Below, piece after piece: positions 23,890-35,723 of a stretch of 64,000 nucleotides of DNA (positions within the stretch are counted from its first letter, which is position 1; each line of letters starts with the position of its first letter). The position numbers and the translations under genes are program-made. This DNA comes from Chloranthus sessilifolius (taxonomy: Eukaryota; Streptophyta; Magnoliopsida; Chloranthales; Chloranthaceae). The notes under the pieces were generated by a model. The model saw only the letters and a program-made list of their open reading frames with translations, searched no databases and was not told the DNA's origin. The stretch spans positions 79,735,301 to 79,799,300 of the forward strand of contig CM037592.1 of NCBI GenBank assembly GCA_021018995.1, in the 5' to 3' direction.

Positions 23890-26272
23890 TAAATGAAACT
23901 GCGGAATTTAAATTTATATAAAAGCATTTCTCAAAAGACAGTTCTACCCTCATGCCTCTGCATGAATGGAGAACCGATCCAAACCATCGATGATAGCAAT
24001 TCATCACGGATGGTTCGCCCCAAAAGAATAGTCTCAATTATACAGGTACATTGTTTAGCCAAAACAAGGCTTGACATACCAAGCCGTACAAATCTCTATC
24101 AAAAGCCTTCAAAGCGGCACAACGGAGTCCTCTAGAAGAAGTCCTTAGGAGGTGGCTCCAACTCTTCACCGGCCGCGAGGTCCGACTCACCGGGGTCAGC
24201 GTCTCCTGAAGCCTCGACAGCTGCTAGTAGTGGACCTGCGACGTGTAGTCTATAGGGTGAGCTACATCCTAGCTCAATAGGGAACAAAATACAGTTGAAC
24301 ATATAAATTATCACTCACATATATTCCATGATATGCCATGCATGATGTGTCTATGCAGTCACTGATGAAAACAATTAAAAGCATTACATTTTACTGGTAG
24401 TTTACTTATGTCTTTATTTATTCGTGAATGATGCTGAAAAGGCCTAAAGTAAAACTTAAACTTTTAACTTAAGTAACCCCTAGCAATATAGCATCGAGCC
24501 CCGATGAGATACCCATCATCGTCATCTATATAGACACTTTTAACGTATTCCCTGGGAATACAAATAGTACCCGAGCCCCTCTCCCTTGGGGATTGGTGGC
24601 GGGGTTTCACTAGTCTCAATCAACACCCCTGGGGTGTGCTTACTGTGTACGGATAAGCCTCCACACTGGCCTACGGTTTCGCCGCCGTATCGATCACGGG
24701 TATCCTGCCATGTCAGTCATGGATATCCCGTCACGTCGGTGGGGTACCCTATCAAACCTCAAATAACAAAAGTATCAGGTGCTTTACATATAGTTATTCA
24801 CCGTGTAATTGTGCTATCTTATATCAGTTAGGCCCTATCAAACATAATTCAATCTTGGATACATCCCTGAGATGTATCCATTCACTTGCATCACACCTGA
24901 TGCTCTTATCTCTTTACTTCCTTATCCCCTGGGGATGGTTCATTATAATTACTCTTATGGATGTCACGCACACACACTTTTCACAATTCTTAAGCAATAA
25001 AAATATTTTAAATTAAATTCTATATCACTACATACATGCTCTTGTAAAATAAAGTACATGTTCAAGGTGTTCCCTACCTCAAGTCTCTGTCTGATCAATG
25101 CATCAAGGTCTCACATGGCTCCTTGTGCCCAAGCTCACACGTACCACCTATGGTACCACATAACATGTGAAATACATCACTAAAGATGTAATAAAGAAGG
25201 TCCAAGACCCTCAAAGAATCTTAAAGTCAAACTCAAAAGTCAACAAAAATGAGCCCAGTCGATTAATCGAACTCCAAAATCGATTAATCGAAAGTCAATA
25301 TCGATTAATCGATTCTCAAATCGATTAATTGAGATTCGCATTCGAGTAATCGAAACCCAATTCGATTAATCGAAATTCCCTACTCTATCTTGTCGATTCT
25401 CAATTCGAGTAATCAAATTTTCAAAATCGATTAATCGATTAATCAAAATTCTAAATCGATTAATCGAATTCCCATTTCGATTAGTTGATTTCTCCAAGCT
25501 GTTTTCTTTCCTCCACTAGGGTTCACTGTAGGTTCCTAGTCGATTAATCGATACCCAAATCGATTAATCGAAATTCAAAGTCGATTAATCGAAACTAAAT
25601 TCGATTAATCGAGATCGGGGTCCTCTGACTTTTCAACTTCTTGGCCAAAATCGATTAATCGAAACTCAATTTTGATTAATCGAAATGGCCAGATTCAGCC
25701 CTCTTTTGGGATGTTCTTCCAAATCTTTCTCCATTTATTTTCTTTCTTTTTCTAAGCCTTTAATCTATGATTTTAATCATTCCTAACTACGATTAAACTC
25801 CCATAACTTATGCATTTAATTCACAAGAAATTTACCTCAATCAAATCTCAATTTGATTAGATCTAGTGGTTGGAAAGGCTAGGGTTCCAGCTTTGGCTCT
25901 AACGGATCCAAACCGTGTCGAATCCGGCTTTTCTTGCTTGAATCCCCCCTCCCAATCAGCTGCAATAACTCCTCTCTTTACTCCTCTCTTTCTCTCTCTC
26001 TTCTTTACTCTCCTTCAATAGCCAAAACAATTGATTTTAGGGTTATTAAACCCTTTTGTCTCTCCTCTCACTTGTGTGTTGAGCACATGCATCGCGATAG
26101 GTGTATGTGACTTTACATTTACATCGTAAACCACACAGTCAGTCAAACTATCACATCTCATCCGTTCATCACACTCTATGCTAACTATTGAACTCCTAAT
26201 TGGTCAAACCTGTGACCAATCGAGCACGGATCCCGAGGTCACTGTTTAACGTGATTTTTTCGAGATATTACA
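23890..26272 (-). mobile_element. Tekay-like LTR, 3' end truncated
   Basis: The plus strand ends CGAGATATTACA at 26272, so the minus strand starts TGTAATATCTCGAAAAA like the solo LTR at 17393. The middle matches the Tekay LTR at 39461-41580 in reverse complement: GTAGCTCACC/GGTGAGCTAC blocks near 24257 and 41087, the ATTCCCTGGGAATAC block near 24550, TATCCCGTCACGTC near 24730. The low-coordinate side lacks the GGGCTGTCACA terminus and fades near 23890, where MULE coding sequence begins, so the 3' end is deleted. No target duplication was found. Confidence 0.75.
25257..25685. repeat. TCGATTAATCGA palindrome cluster, 16 copies
   Basis: About 16 copies of TCGATTAATCGA or close variants (including TCGAGTAATCGA), mostly at 20-27-bp spacing. 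It is in the same position in its LTR as the cluster at 15560-16110. Confidence 0.9.
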
Positions 26273-26382
26273 TTTGTTATCCTGCACCCTTTTTAATTCA
26301 GATATGGGAAAAATGATTTGGTCTCTCTCAATAATCTTTTAATTACTATCTTTAGTTTAATAATGTTAAAATATGGCATTGT

Positions 26383-27017
26383 ATGTTAATAATTCCTGGA
26401 TCATTCCAGGATCTCTGGAGTTGCTATATAAAGATGATGAGTAACTTTATTGGTAGCTTATCTATCCCAGAGAGGGAAGACATTAAATCCACAACATTCT
26501 CACCACCTTTATCATTGTTAAGAGTACCTATTTGTCCCAATTTAATTTTTTGGATTATTGAAAACATGAAAATGGATAGTGGTATCTTAGTAGTTGGTGA
26601 TAGGAAAATAAAATTTGAAGAATTCAAGATTGAATTAGTTCTAGGACTAAAAGTTGTGAGTTGGAGCCGTGGTGATAAACCAAATTCAAATAACCCCGAG
26701 ATAAAGACATTCATTAAGAAATACTTTGCGAAAATATCCGATATTAGTAGACATGAAATCCAGGATGTACTTTGTAAATTAGATTCGACGACAGAGTCAA
26801 AAGATTTTCTACGATTGTCGCTTTTGTACTTTATTGCGATTATTTTATTTCTCAACCGTGAGAAGAAATTTGATATTTTTATATTGAAATGGTTTTGCAA
26901 CATTCAGAAATTAAATAAATTGGCATGGGGAAAGCTAGTTTATGACTTCTTAATGGAGTCTTTGAATAAATGTGTTTTGAAATATAAGTCGACGAAGACC
27001 CATACCGTTGTCGAAGG
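26383..27017 (+). pseudogene. DUF1985-like exon, C-terminally cut
   Basis: A 224-aa open frame, probably entered through an acceptor (TCATTCCAG near 26411). It has the general pattern of plant DUF1985 / Ulp1-MULE proteins: IKFEEFKIELVLGLKVVS, FIKKYFAKISDISRHEI, FLRLSLLYFIAIILF, LNKLAWGKLVYDFLMES. The domain stops short where a palindromic CGATA-rich insert begins at 27018. It could be a second copy of the MULE A gene or part of another Ulp1-MULE. It does not continue the 21164 gene in an obvious way, because the domain would then occur twice. Confidence 0.55.
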
Positions 27018-27126
27018 AAAATATAAGTATCGGCCGATATGGGCCCGTATCGGCTGATACCGATACCGAGTTGGATACTCGATACGAATCGGCGCCGATA
27101 CGTATCGGTATCGGCCGATATTTGAT
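27018..27126. repeat. palindrome-rich TATCGGCCGATA cluster
   Basis: About 110 bp made of overlapping self-complementary words: TATCGGCCGATA (at both ends), GGGCCC, TACCGATACCG, GATACGTATCGGTATCGG. It interrupts a DUF1985-like coding exon. It is probably a small MITE-type insertion or its remnant; no clear target duplication. Confidence 0.6.
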
Positions 27127-27561
27127 ACCATGCATAAGACTCAAATTTCTTATCACTTAAAATAACTCCTCTTGAGCAAATAGTGCGGACTGACACTGAA
27201 TACGATTTCAGATCCCCACAGGAGCCAAATATCAATCTTTGGCCTGGGAGAACTAACCCAAACTCACCTTAGTCCTTAAAAAAAAAAATATATCCACTCT
27301 TATCCCTTAAATCATCTAGGCGATGAGCATCCAAAACTATTGAATCACATACAAAGCTGACTTTGAGTTTTCAGATTTCAAGGCCTTTGTAATACTTGAA
27401 AGAGATTTTTTATTGCCTCACTGTCTTTGTTCTGAAAAGTTTTACCAAAACCTGATCTGACCTTCTCGTAGTTAGGAAAATTGAAATACGTTCCACTCAC
27501 CACTGACCAGCTAAAATGTGGAAGCTTTGAAAATTTTCTAGAAATTTTTAGCAGGTTAAGA
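27127..27561. other. unassigned; possible captured gene fragments
   Basis: Minus-strand phrases such as PGQRLIFGSCGDLKSYSVS (27140-27250) and FNFPNYEKVRSGFGKTF (27430-27490) read like protein but are short, in different frames and not recognised. They may be captured gene fragments in or beside the MULE; I cannot support more. Confidence 0.3.
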
Positions 27562-28375
27562 GTAGGGGTGTCAATGGGCCCGTATAAAAGTATGCCCGGC
27601 TTGATTCATAAACTGGTCGGGCATGGGATAGCTCCAAAAGTTGGATTAAAAATCGGCCCTTTTAAAGCCCTGCCCAAACTAGGCCCGACTCATTGGTTTC
27701 AAGTAATTTATATAGAAATTCCCAGGTGGCCCCGGGGCCGGACCAGCCCGGCTTGACCCAATTAGTAAGTAGGCTGTATATGGGCTGAGGTAGTAGGCCC
27801 GGCCGGGTCTCAGCTAGCTCCAAACGGCTGAATAACAAGCGGCCTGTAAAAGCCTAGCCCAACTCGGCCCATTGAGACCCGTACTAAAGAGCCTTAATGC
27901 TGACTAAAAGAATTTTAAAAGCTCAGATAATCCATCTAGCCCCATCAAATTAATTAGGAGCATAGTTACTATAAGTCGGAGTTCGGCAATAATTCAGCTA
28001 GGTTAAAATCCGGCAGGTTCAAGGAAAAGTTCGAAAGAAAAATCTAATAAAAAATGTTAAAAAAAAAAGATTTAAAAGCATATAAACATTGGAACTCAAT
28101 TGATGATTGGTGCAGGTTTGTCATGATGTTGGTGTTGATGGAAGCATTTTCTTTGATTTATATGCATTTTTGGGGATTTTTTGAATTTCTGGGTATCATT
28201 TTTGAATTTGGATCTATTCAACTCTTTCTTTATCATTCCCTAATAATCTCTTCTACCATTTTAGCACCAATAACATCTACTCCATCTCCTTCACACATAT
28301 GTAAAGAAAAACTGAAATCAATGGCTCCAAGGTATCACTGATTATCTGCACTTCATTTTCTTGTATTCTTACAAG
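27562..28375 (+). mobile_element. hAT-like repeat, copy 2
   Basis: It starts TAGGGGTGTCAATGGGCCCG, the typical terminal sequence of plant hAT elements, and runs through GC-rich subterminal words (GCCCGGCTTGA, GGCCCGGCCGGGTC, CAGCCCGGCTTGACCC). From about 27696 it is the inverted counterpart of 8950-9625. It is cut at 28375 by the MULE B terminus; copy 1 continues past the equivalent point. The open frames 27481-27756 and 28054-28341 show no transposase motif. Confidence 0.65.
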
Positions 28376-30514
28376 GGTGAGTTACCCAAAAGGGTCTCAA
28401 CTCTTTCTAATTTACCCACAGGGTCTAGACCCTAAAGTTTGTTTCAATATTTACCTGCAAGGGTCTAAAAAATTCTGCACATGTCTTTTCGGTATACATT
28501 AAGTTAAATTTTAATGGACCAAAATACCCCAATGTACATGTACTAAAATACCCCTTATTTCACCTCAGTTATATTAAACTCCTGCCATTTAAAATCCATC
28601 CTCCATACAATTTCCATTTCTCTATCAACCATTGTGTCAGCCATCTTCCTCCTCACCGGTTCGCGCCGCTCGTCAAACGACGATCCACTCTCTCATCTCC
28701 TCCACGGTTCTCATTGCTCGTCAAACGATGATCCACTATCATCTTTTTCTCACCGATTCTCGCATCGTCTATGTTACCGGTTCCAAGTATTGCAGAGAAA
28801 GTCATAGCGATAACGACAATCCACTCTCTCATCTTCTTCTCCGTCAGTGGTTCTCGCATTGTCTTCATCATCTGTGTCGTCGATTCCATGAATTGCAGAG
28901 AAAATCACATTCTTTAGGGTTTAAACTCCTAAAAACATAATCTTTAAGAGTATTAATGATTCGTTCTTAGGGTTTAAACCCCTAGAGCTATAGAGATTCG
29001 TCACTGGACTTGTATGCATGTTTTGCATTTGTAAAATCTTAACCTTTAGGGTTTAAATTTTTTATTTTTGTTTGTGTGAATAAAAATGTGATACTTAATC
29101 CTTGGAAAAATAAAAAATTTTAGATAATAAATTATTATTTTTCTAGTTTTGAATGTGTAAAATCATAATCTTTGGGGTTCAGGCTTGTAATTTTTGTTTA
29201 TTTGTGAAAAAAATATAAAAATCTTTATCAAGTCATGATCAGACTTTTATAAGTCATGATTAGTCTTTTATAAGCCTGTAATATCCATTAGTTATCCCAT
29301 GGCTTTTAGTATATGTTTATTTTCAACGAATTAAAACCCTAAATCCCATGTGACTACATGTATGTATTTTTACATATGTAAAACCCTAATCTTTACGGCT
29401 TAGACTTTGATTTTTATTTGTTTGAATGGAAATGTGATATTTAATCTTTCAAAAATACAAAAATCCAGATAATTTTTTTTTATTATCATTTCCTAGTTTT
29501 GCTTGCGTGAAACTCTAAGTTTTAAAGTTCGGGCTTATGATTTTTATTTATTTCTAAAAAAACTATAAAAATCTTTATCAAGTAACGACTAGTCTATTAT
29601 TACATGACAATTTATTTGTATTACATGCTTCCATTAGATGGATCATGCCCATTAGATGTATTACATTCTTTTATAAGACTGTAATGTCCATTTGTTAGCC
29701 CACTACTTTAAATTTTTATTTATTTTCGACTATTCAAAACCCTAAATCTCATGTCACTACTTGTATCATTTTCTAGTTTTATCATTTTTTTATCATTTTC
29801 TAGTTTTTTTTTTATCATTTTTTTTAGTTTATTCTAATGAAAATATGCTATTTAATCTTTTGAAAATATAAACATTTAGATAAAAATTAGTTTTTTTAAT
29901 CCTTTTCTAGTCAGGCTTGTGATTTTTATTTATTTGCAAAAAATTATAAATTTTACTATCAAGTCTTGGCCAGTCTATTATTACATGGCGATTTATTTGT
30001 ATTGCATGCTTCCATTATAGATTAAAATTTTATTAGATAGATTAGCTCTTTTTAAGTCATGATCAGTCTCTTATAAGACCGTAATGTCTATTTGTGAATC
30101 CGTTATTTCTTTAAGACTTGATTAGTCTTCTATAAGACTGTAATGTCCATTTGTTAGCGCGCTGTTTCTTTAAGAGATCTCTAGTTCGTCTTCCATTTTT
30201 TAGCCCGTTGTTTAACTCTAAGGCATGCCAATACAACACAGTAAGTTTGTCCTACGATTACAAAAAACCTATATAAGTGTCATATAGGACTCATATCAGA
30301 TTGCACAATAGTGGCCTATAGAATAGAATATTCATATCATACTTTTGTCAGACTCATATCAGGCTTATATGAGACTTTAGCATCTATTTTTTTTTATAGA
30401 AGACTCATATGAGTCTGTTACCCAAAATATCAATTGATTTCGCGTTTACTAATCACTCATCTTATTGTTTTCACTCATCTTATTGTTTCTGTAGTTGCTT
30501 TGTACTCTTTACAG
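28376..30514 (+). repeat. outer left arm of MULE B
   Basis: A non-coding terminal region. 28640-28910 has three roughly 65-100-bp GC-richer repeats (CGTCAAACGA, GATCCACTCTCTCATC, GGTTCTCGCATTG). 28910-29080 carries TAGGGTTTAAA phrases. 29228-30120 holds three approximate tandem blocks starting TTATCAAGT at about 29226, 29575 and 29954, each with CAGTCTATTATTACATG and AGACTGTAATGTCCATTTGT-type phrases. From about 29525 onward it is mirrored at 63040-64000. Confidence 0.75.
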
Positions 30515-31028
30515 TTCGACCAAAAGCCACTATGCATTAGCCTGTATTGATACGGTGAAACACAAACTATTTTTGCTAGAGCAATCGACTTCTGTTGATT
30601 TACCAATATATAAATCATATTTATCTGCTCTAGTGAGGGATTGAAATGCATAAAATTTTATGTTTGTTACACGACTTTTCCTTTTTGAGAAAGTTGTTAC
30701 TGATTTACAGGTTTTATATTGTCACTTTTTAGGGTTTTCATCATCCTCGCCCTCTCTACATGAATGGAGCAACATATGCATTAAGCAAAAGCTTTCGCGA
30801 ACAACTTACATGATAGAATGCCTCCAAAAATAGGGGCGCAAATCAATTGATTGGGCACCGCTTGTAATGAAATATGTGGAGTGTATTATGCTCAGAAAGG
30901 ACATAGAGTTCACGGTGGGAAAGGAGGTGATGACAGCTTTTAGGAAGCAATATTTGAATGATATTGTGATGTATAATGATGAATCACATGAAGTAGGTAC
31001 AACAAAGGGGGGATACTGTTGGGATTAA
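30515..31028 (+). pseudogene. Ulp1-like (C48) peptidase remnant, left arm
   Basis: Ulp1 peptidases process SUMO-like tags; Ulp1 domains are carried by a class of plant MULEs. Exon-like piece 30515-30632 follows a TTTACAG acceptor and encodes SHYALACIDTVKHKLFLLEQ, then IYKSYLSAL, with the catalytic His codon at 30528-30530. A GTGAGG donor follows. The next piece (acceptor ACAG at 30707-30710) reaches SIDWAPLVMKYVECIMLRKD, then TAFRKQYLNDIVMYN, ending at a TAA near 31026. The usual Asp-Cys-Gly has become Asp-Trp-Ala (TGG at 30852-30854), so the catalytic Cys is lost. Stops also lie in 30810-30835. The N-terminal parts are absent. Confidence 0.75.
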
Positions 31029-31339
31029 ACTCCAATGAAGTTTCAAAAATATTAACATATTATTTTTGTTAAGGGTAAAAAAATAATTTAACAGTCTTAT
31101 AACACTTCAAATCTCTAATTCAAAGTACGCGATTGTAATGAGCGATCAGACAAAGGAAGTCTAGTGCGGGTTCATATCTAGATGGTCGATCAGACAGTAA
31201 TGTTGTGGCGTTTTCAAAAATTGTTCCAAAAATGTAAACAATATAGAGTGGAAAAACAGTTCTTAAAATACGGGAAACACAGTCATTTTTAGACTCTTAT
31301 TAGTGGTTTGTAAACTCTTCAACTAACTGCACAATGTGA

Positions 31340-34300
31340 GTGAGAATCGATAACCACTGACATAAGATTTATGTTACACTCTTATGAGTCTAAAAAATGA
31401 CACTTATGTAATTGTGGGTCACATAAGAGTCATTTAATGACTCTTATAAGTCTAACAAAGACTCAAGTGAGTTCAGTAAGCCTTCGATTCGATATTTACT
31501 AACATAAGAGCCATTTTAGACTATTATAAGTCTAACAAATGAAACTTATATTACTTTGGATCACATAAGTAGAAATATTTTTTACTCTTTTAAGTCTCAC
31601 CCAGCATCTCCAGAGTCCAGTTTGCACAAGATTCGATAACTTACATGAGAGTCATATAAAACTTTTATAAGTCTAACAAATGACACTTATGTAACTCTAG
31701 GTCACATGATAGTCATTTATTAATTCTTATAAGTTTAACAAAGACTCATATGAGTTAAGTATCCCTTTGATTCGATATTCATTGACATTAGATTCACGTA
31801 CAAATGACGATTATGTAACTCTAGGTCACATAAGTGTCATTTATCGACTCTAATAAGTACAACAAAGACTCATGTCAGTCTAGTAGGCCTTCGATTCGTT
31901 ATTCACTGACATCAGAGTCATGTTAGACTCTTATGAGTCTAACAAATGACTATGATGTTAGTGAGGGTCACATAAGTAGTCACTTTTATACTCATACAAG
32001 GCTCACTCAGCCTCTTGTGAATCTGGTTTGCGTAGGATTCAATATTAACATTCTAATGAGTCATGTATAAATGACGATTATGTAACTCTAGGTCACATAA
32101 GAGTCTATTATTGACCCTTATAAATCTAACCAAAACTCAAGTGAGTCCAGTAGGCAATGGATTCGTTATCCACTGACATTAGAGTCATATAAGACCCTAA
32201 GGAGTCATATACAAATGACGATTATGTAACTCTGGGTCACATAAGAATCTATTATTGACTCTTATAAGTCTATGAAAGACTCAAGTGAGTCCAGTAGACA
32301 TTGCATTCATTATTCACTGGCATCAGAGTCATGTTAGACTCAAATGAGTTACGTACAAATGACGATTATGTAACTCTGAGTCACATAAGAGTCTATTATT
32401 GACTCTTATAAGTCTAAGAAAGACTCAAGTGAGTCCAGTAAGCCTTGCATTCGCTATTCGCTGGCATTAGAGTAATGTTTTACTCTAATGAGTCATGTAT
32501 AAATGACGATTATGTAACTCTGGGTCACATAAGAGTCTATTATTGACTCTTATAAGTCTAGCAAAGACTAAAGTGAGCCCAGTAAGCCTTGCATTCGTTA
32601 TTCACTGACATCAGAGTCATGCAAGACTCTAATAAAATCATGTACAAATGATGATTATGTCACTCTGGGTCGCATAAGAGTCTATTATTGATTCTTATAA
32701 GTCTAACAAAGACTCAAGTGAGTTTAGTAGGAATTAGATTTGTTATTCACTGACATCAGAGTCATGCTCAAATGATGATTATGTAACTCTGGGTCACATG
32801 AGAGTCTACTTTTGACTCTTATAAGTCTAACAAATACTCAAGTGAGTCCAGTAGGCATTGCATTCATTATTCACTGACATTAGAGTCATTTTAAACTCTA
32901 AGGAGTCATGTTCAAATGGCGATTATGTAACTCTGGGTCACATGAGAGTCTACTATTGACTCTTATAAGTCTAACAAAGGCTCAAGTGAGTCCAGTAGGC
33001 CTTGCATTCGGTATTCACTAGCATCAGAGTCATGTTAGACTCTAATGAGTTATATATAAATGACGATTATGTAACTCTGGGACACATAAGAGTATATTAT
33101 TGACTCTTATAAGCCTAATAAAGACTCATGTTAGTCCAGTATGACTTGCATTCGTTATTCACTGCCATTAGAGTCATATTAGACTCTAACGAGTCATGTA
33201 CAAGAAAGATTATGTAACTCTTTGTCACACAGGAGTCTAATATTGACTCTTATCAGTCTAACAAAGACTCAAGTGAGTCCAGTAGGCTATGAATTCGTTA
33301 TTCACTGACATTAGAGTCATGCTAGACTCCAACGAATCATGTACAAATGACGATTATGTCACTTTGGGTCATATAAGAGTCTATTATTTACTCTTATAAG
33401 TTTAACAAAGACTCAAGTGTTAAGTAGGCCTTGGATTCATTATTCATTGACATCAGAGTCATATAAGACTCTATTGAATCATGTACAAATGACGATTATG
33501 TAATTCTAGGTCACATAAGAGTCTATTATTGACTCTTATAACTCAAGTGAGTCTAGTAGGCCTTGGATACGTTATTCACTGACATCAGAGTCTTGTACAA
33601 ATGACGATTATATCACTCTGGGTTACAAAAGAATCTATTATTGACTCTTATAAGTCTAAAAAAGACTCAAGTAAGTTCACTATGTAACTCTGGGTCACAT
33701 GAGAGTCTATTATTAACTCTTACAAGTCTAACAGAGACTCAAGTGAGTCTAGTAGGCCTGGCATTCATTATTCACTGACATTAGAGTTAAGTTAGACTCA
33801 AATGAGACATGTACAAATGACGATTACGTAACTTTGGGTAACATAAGAGTTTAATATTGACTCTTATAAGTCTAACAAAGATTGAAGTAAGTCCAGTAGG
33901 CCTTGTATTCATTATTCACTGACTTCAGAGTCATGCTTGACTCTAATGAATCACGTGCAAATGACGATTATGTCACTCGGGGTCACATACGAGTCTATTA
34001 TTGACTCTTAAAAGTCTAACAAAGGCTCAAGTGAGTCTAGTATGACTTGGAGTCGTTATTCATTGACATCAGAGTCATGTTAAACTCTAAGGAGTCATAT
34101 ATAAATAACGATTATGTCACTCTGGGTCACATAAGAGTCGATTATTGGCTCTTATAAGTCTAACAAAGACTCAAGTGATAGGACTTGGATTCGTTATTCA
34201 TTGACATCAGAGACATGTGAGACTCTAAGGAGTCATGTTCAAAATGACGATTATGAAACTCTGGGTTACATGAGAGTCTATCAATGATCAAAATTTCGGC

Positions 34301-35723
34301 CGAAATGATTGAAATTTTGGTCGAAATTATCGATTTCGGTCCCCACCAAAATGATCATATAGGACTGAAATTTTGGTCATTAAATGCATGGGATTGAAAT
34401 TATCGGCCTAAATTTCGGCCGAAATTCAAATTTTTGGCTGAAATTTTGGTTCAAATTTTTGGTTTCGTTCCCCTCCAAAACTGAAATGAAACCCAAAATT
34501 TTAATCCTTGGAGTCTATTAATAACTCTTATAAGTCTAACAAAGACTTAAGTGAGTACAGTAAGCCTGTCGTTCGTTATTCACTGACATCAGAGTCATGT
34601 TAGACTCTAACGAGTCATGTACACGCGACGATTATGTAACTCTTAGTCACAGAGAAGTCTATTATTGACTCCTATAAGCCTAACAAAGACTCAAGTGAGT
34701 CCAGTAGGCCATACATTCATTTTTCACTAGCATTAGAGTCATCCTAGATTCTAATGAATCATGTACAAATAATGATTATATAACTCGGGACACATAAGTC
34801 TATTATTAACTATTATAAGTCTAACAAAGGCTCAAGTGAGTCGAGTCGGCCTTGGACACATTTTTCACTGACATCAGAGTAATATTAGACTCTAAGGAGT
34901 CATATACAAATGACGATTATGTAACCCAAGGTCACATAAGAGTCTATTATTGACTCTTATAAGTCTAAAAAAGTCTCAAGTGAGTCCAGTGGGCCTTGCA
35001 TTCGTTAATCACTGACATCAGAGTCATGTTAGACTTTAATGAGTCATGTACAAATGACTCTGGGTCACATAAGAGTATGTTATTTACTCTCATTAGGCTA
35101 ACAAACACTGAAGTAAGTCCAGTAGGCCTTGCATTCGTTATTCACTAACATCAGAGTCCTGTTAGACTCTAATGAGTCATGTACAAATGACAATTATATA
35201 ACTCTGGGTCACATAAGAGTCTATTATTGACTCTTATAAGTCTAACAAAGACTCACGTGAGTTGAGTAGGCCTTGCATTCATTATTCACTGACATCAGAG
35301 TTATGCAAGACTCTAATAAATCATGTACAAATGACGATTATGTCACTCTGGGTCACATAAGAATCTACTATTGACTCTTATAAGTCTAATAAAGACACAA
35401 GTGAGTCCAGTAGGCCTTGGATTCGTTATTCGCTGACATCAAAGTCATGTTAGGCTCTAAGGGGTCATGTACAAATGACGATTATGTCCTCTGAGTTACA
35501 AAAGAGTCTATTATTGATTCTTATAAGCCTAACAAAGACTCAAGTGAGTCCAGTAGGACTTGGATTCGATATTCATTTTTATCAGAGTCATGTTAGACTC
35601 TAAGGAGTCATGTAGAAATGATGATTATGTAACTCTGGTCACATGAGAGTCTATTATTGACTCTTAAATGTCTAACCAAGACTTTAGTAAGTTCAGTAGG
35701 CCTTGTATTCATTATTCACTGGC
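31340..35723 (+). repeat. 144-bp tandem array, left forward block (about 30 units)
   Basis: Units of 144-145 bp (GAGTCTATTATTGAC at 32389, 32533, 32678) with TGACTCTTATAAGTCTAACA, GACTCAAGTGAGTCCAGTAG, CATTCGTTATTCACTGACAT, TGAGTCATGTACAAATGACG and ACTCTGGGTCACATAAGAG. A typical unit has seven or eight GAGTC/GACTC pentamers. The first units (31340-32100) are a distinct variant mirrored at 61400-62130. One MITE interrupts it at 34282. The block ends in the Tekay fragment. Confidence 0.95.
34282..34510. mobile_element. 229-bp hAT-like MITE, target duplication GAGTCTAT
   Basis: An insert in one 144-bp unit, flanked by GAGTCTAT at 34274-34281 and 34511-34518. Its ends are inverted: CAATGATCAAAATTTCGG at the left, and CAAGGATTAAAATTTTGG when the right end is read in reverse. 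The interior is rich in AAATTTCGGCCGAAAT palindromes. An 8-bp duplication fits the hAT superfamily; the family is not identified. Confidence 0.8.

Larger units (their letters stand above)
9626..27017 (+). mobile_element. MULE A: Mutator-like element with transposase and DUF1985-type gene
   Basis: The left terminus begins GAGTTAAATACCCACC and runs through a TAGGGTTTAAA-rich terminal region (9626-10500) and six 144-bp subrepeats (10500-11340). Transposase pieces follow (11657-13330, 17394-18799), then a 171-bp array (19190-21060) and a DUF1985-type gene (21164-23888). Two Tekay-like LTRs (13331-17393 and 23890-26272) are later insertions. The terminal phrase resembles the MULE B start at 28379 (GAGTTACCC...GGGTC). 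No right terminus was found, so the element is truncated or rearranged, and the right coordinate is only where its likely coding sequence stops. Confidence 0.65.

Noticed and set aside
26424..26903. 159-aa minus-strand ORF
   Set aside because: Antisense shadow of the DUF1985-like exon at 26383, which has family-like motifs.
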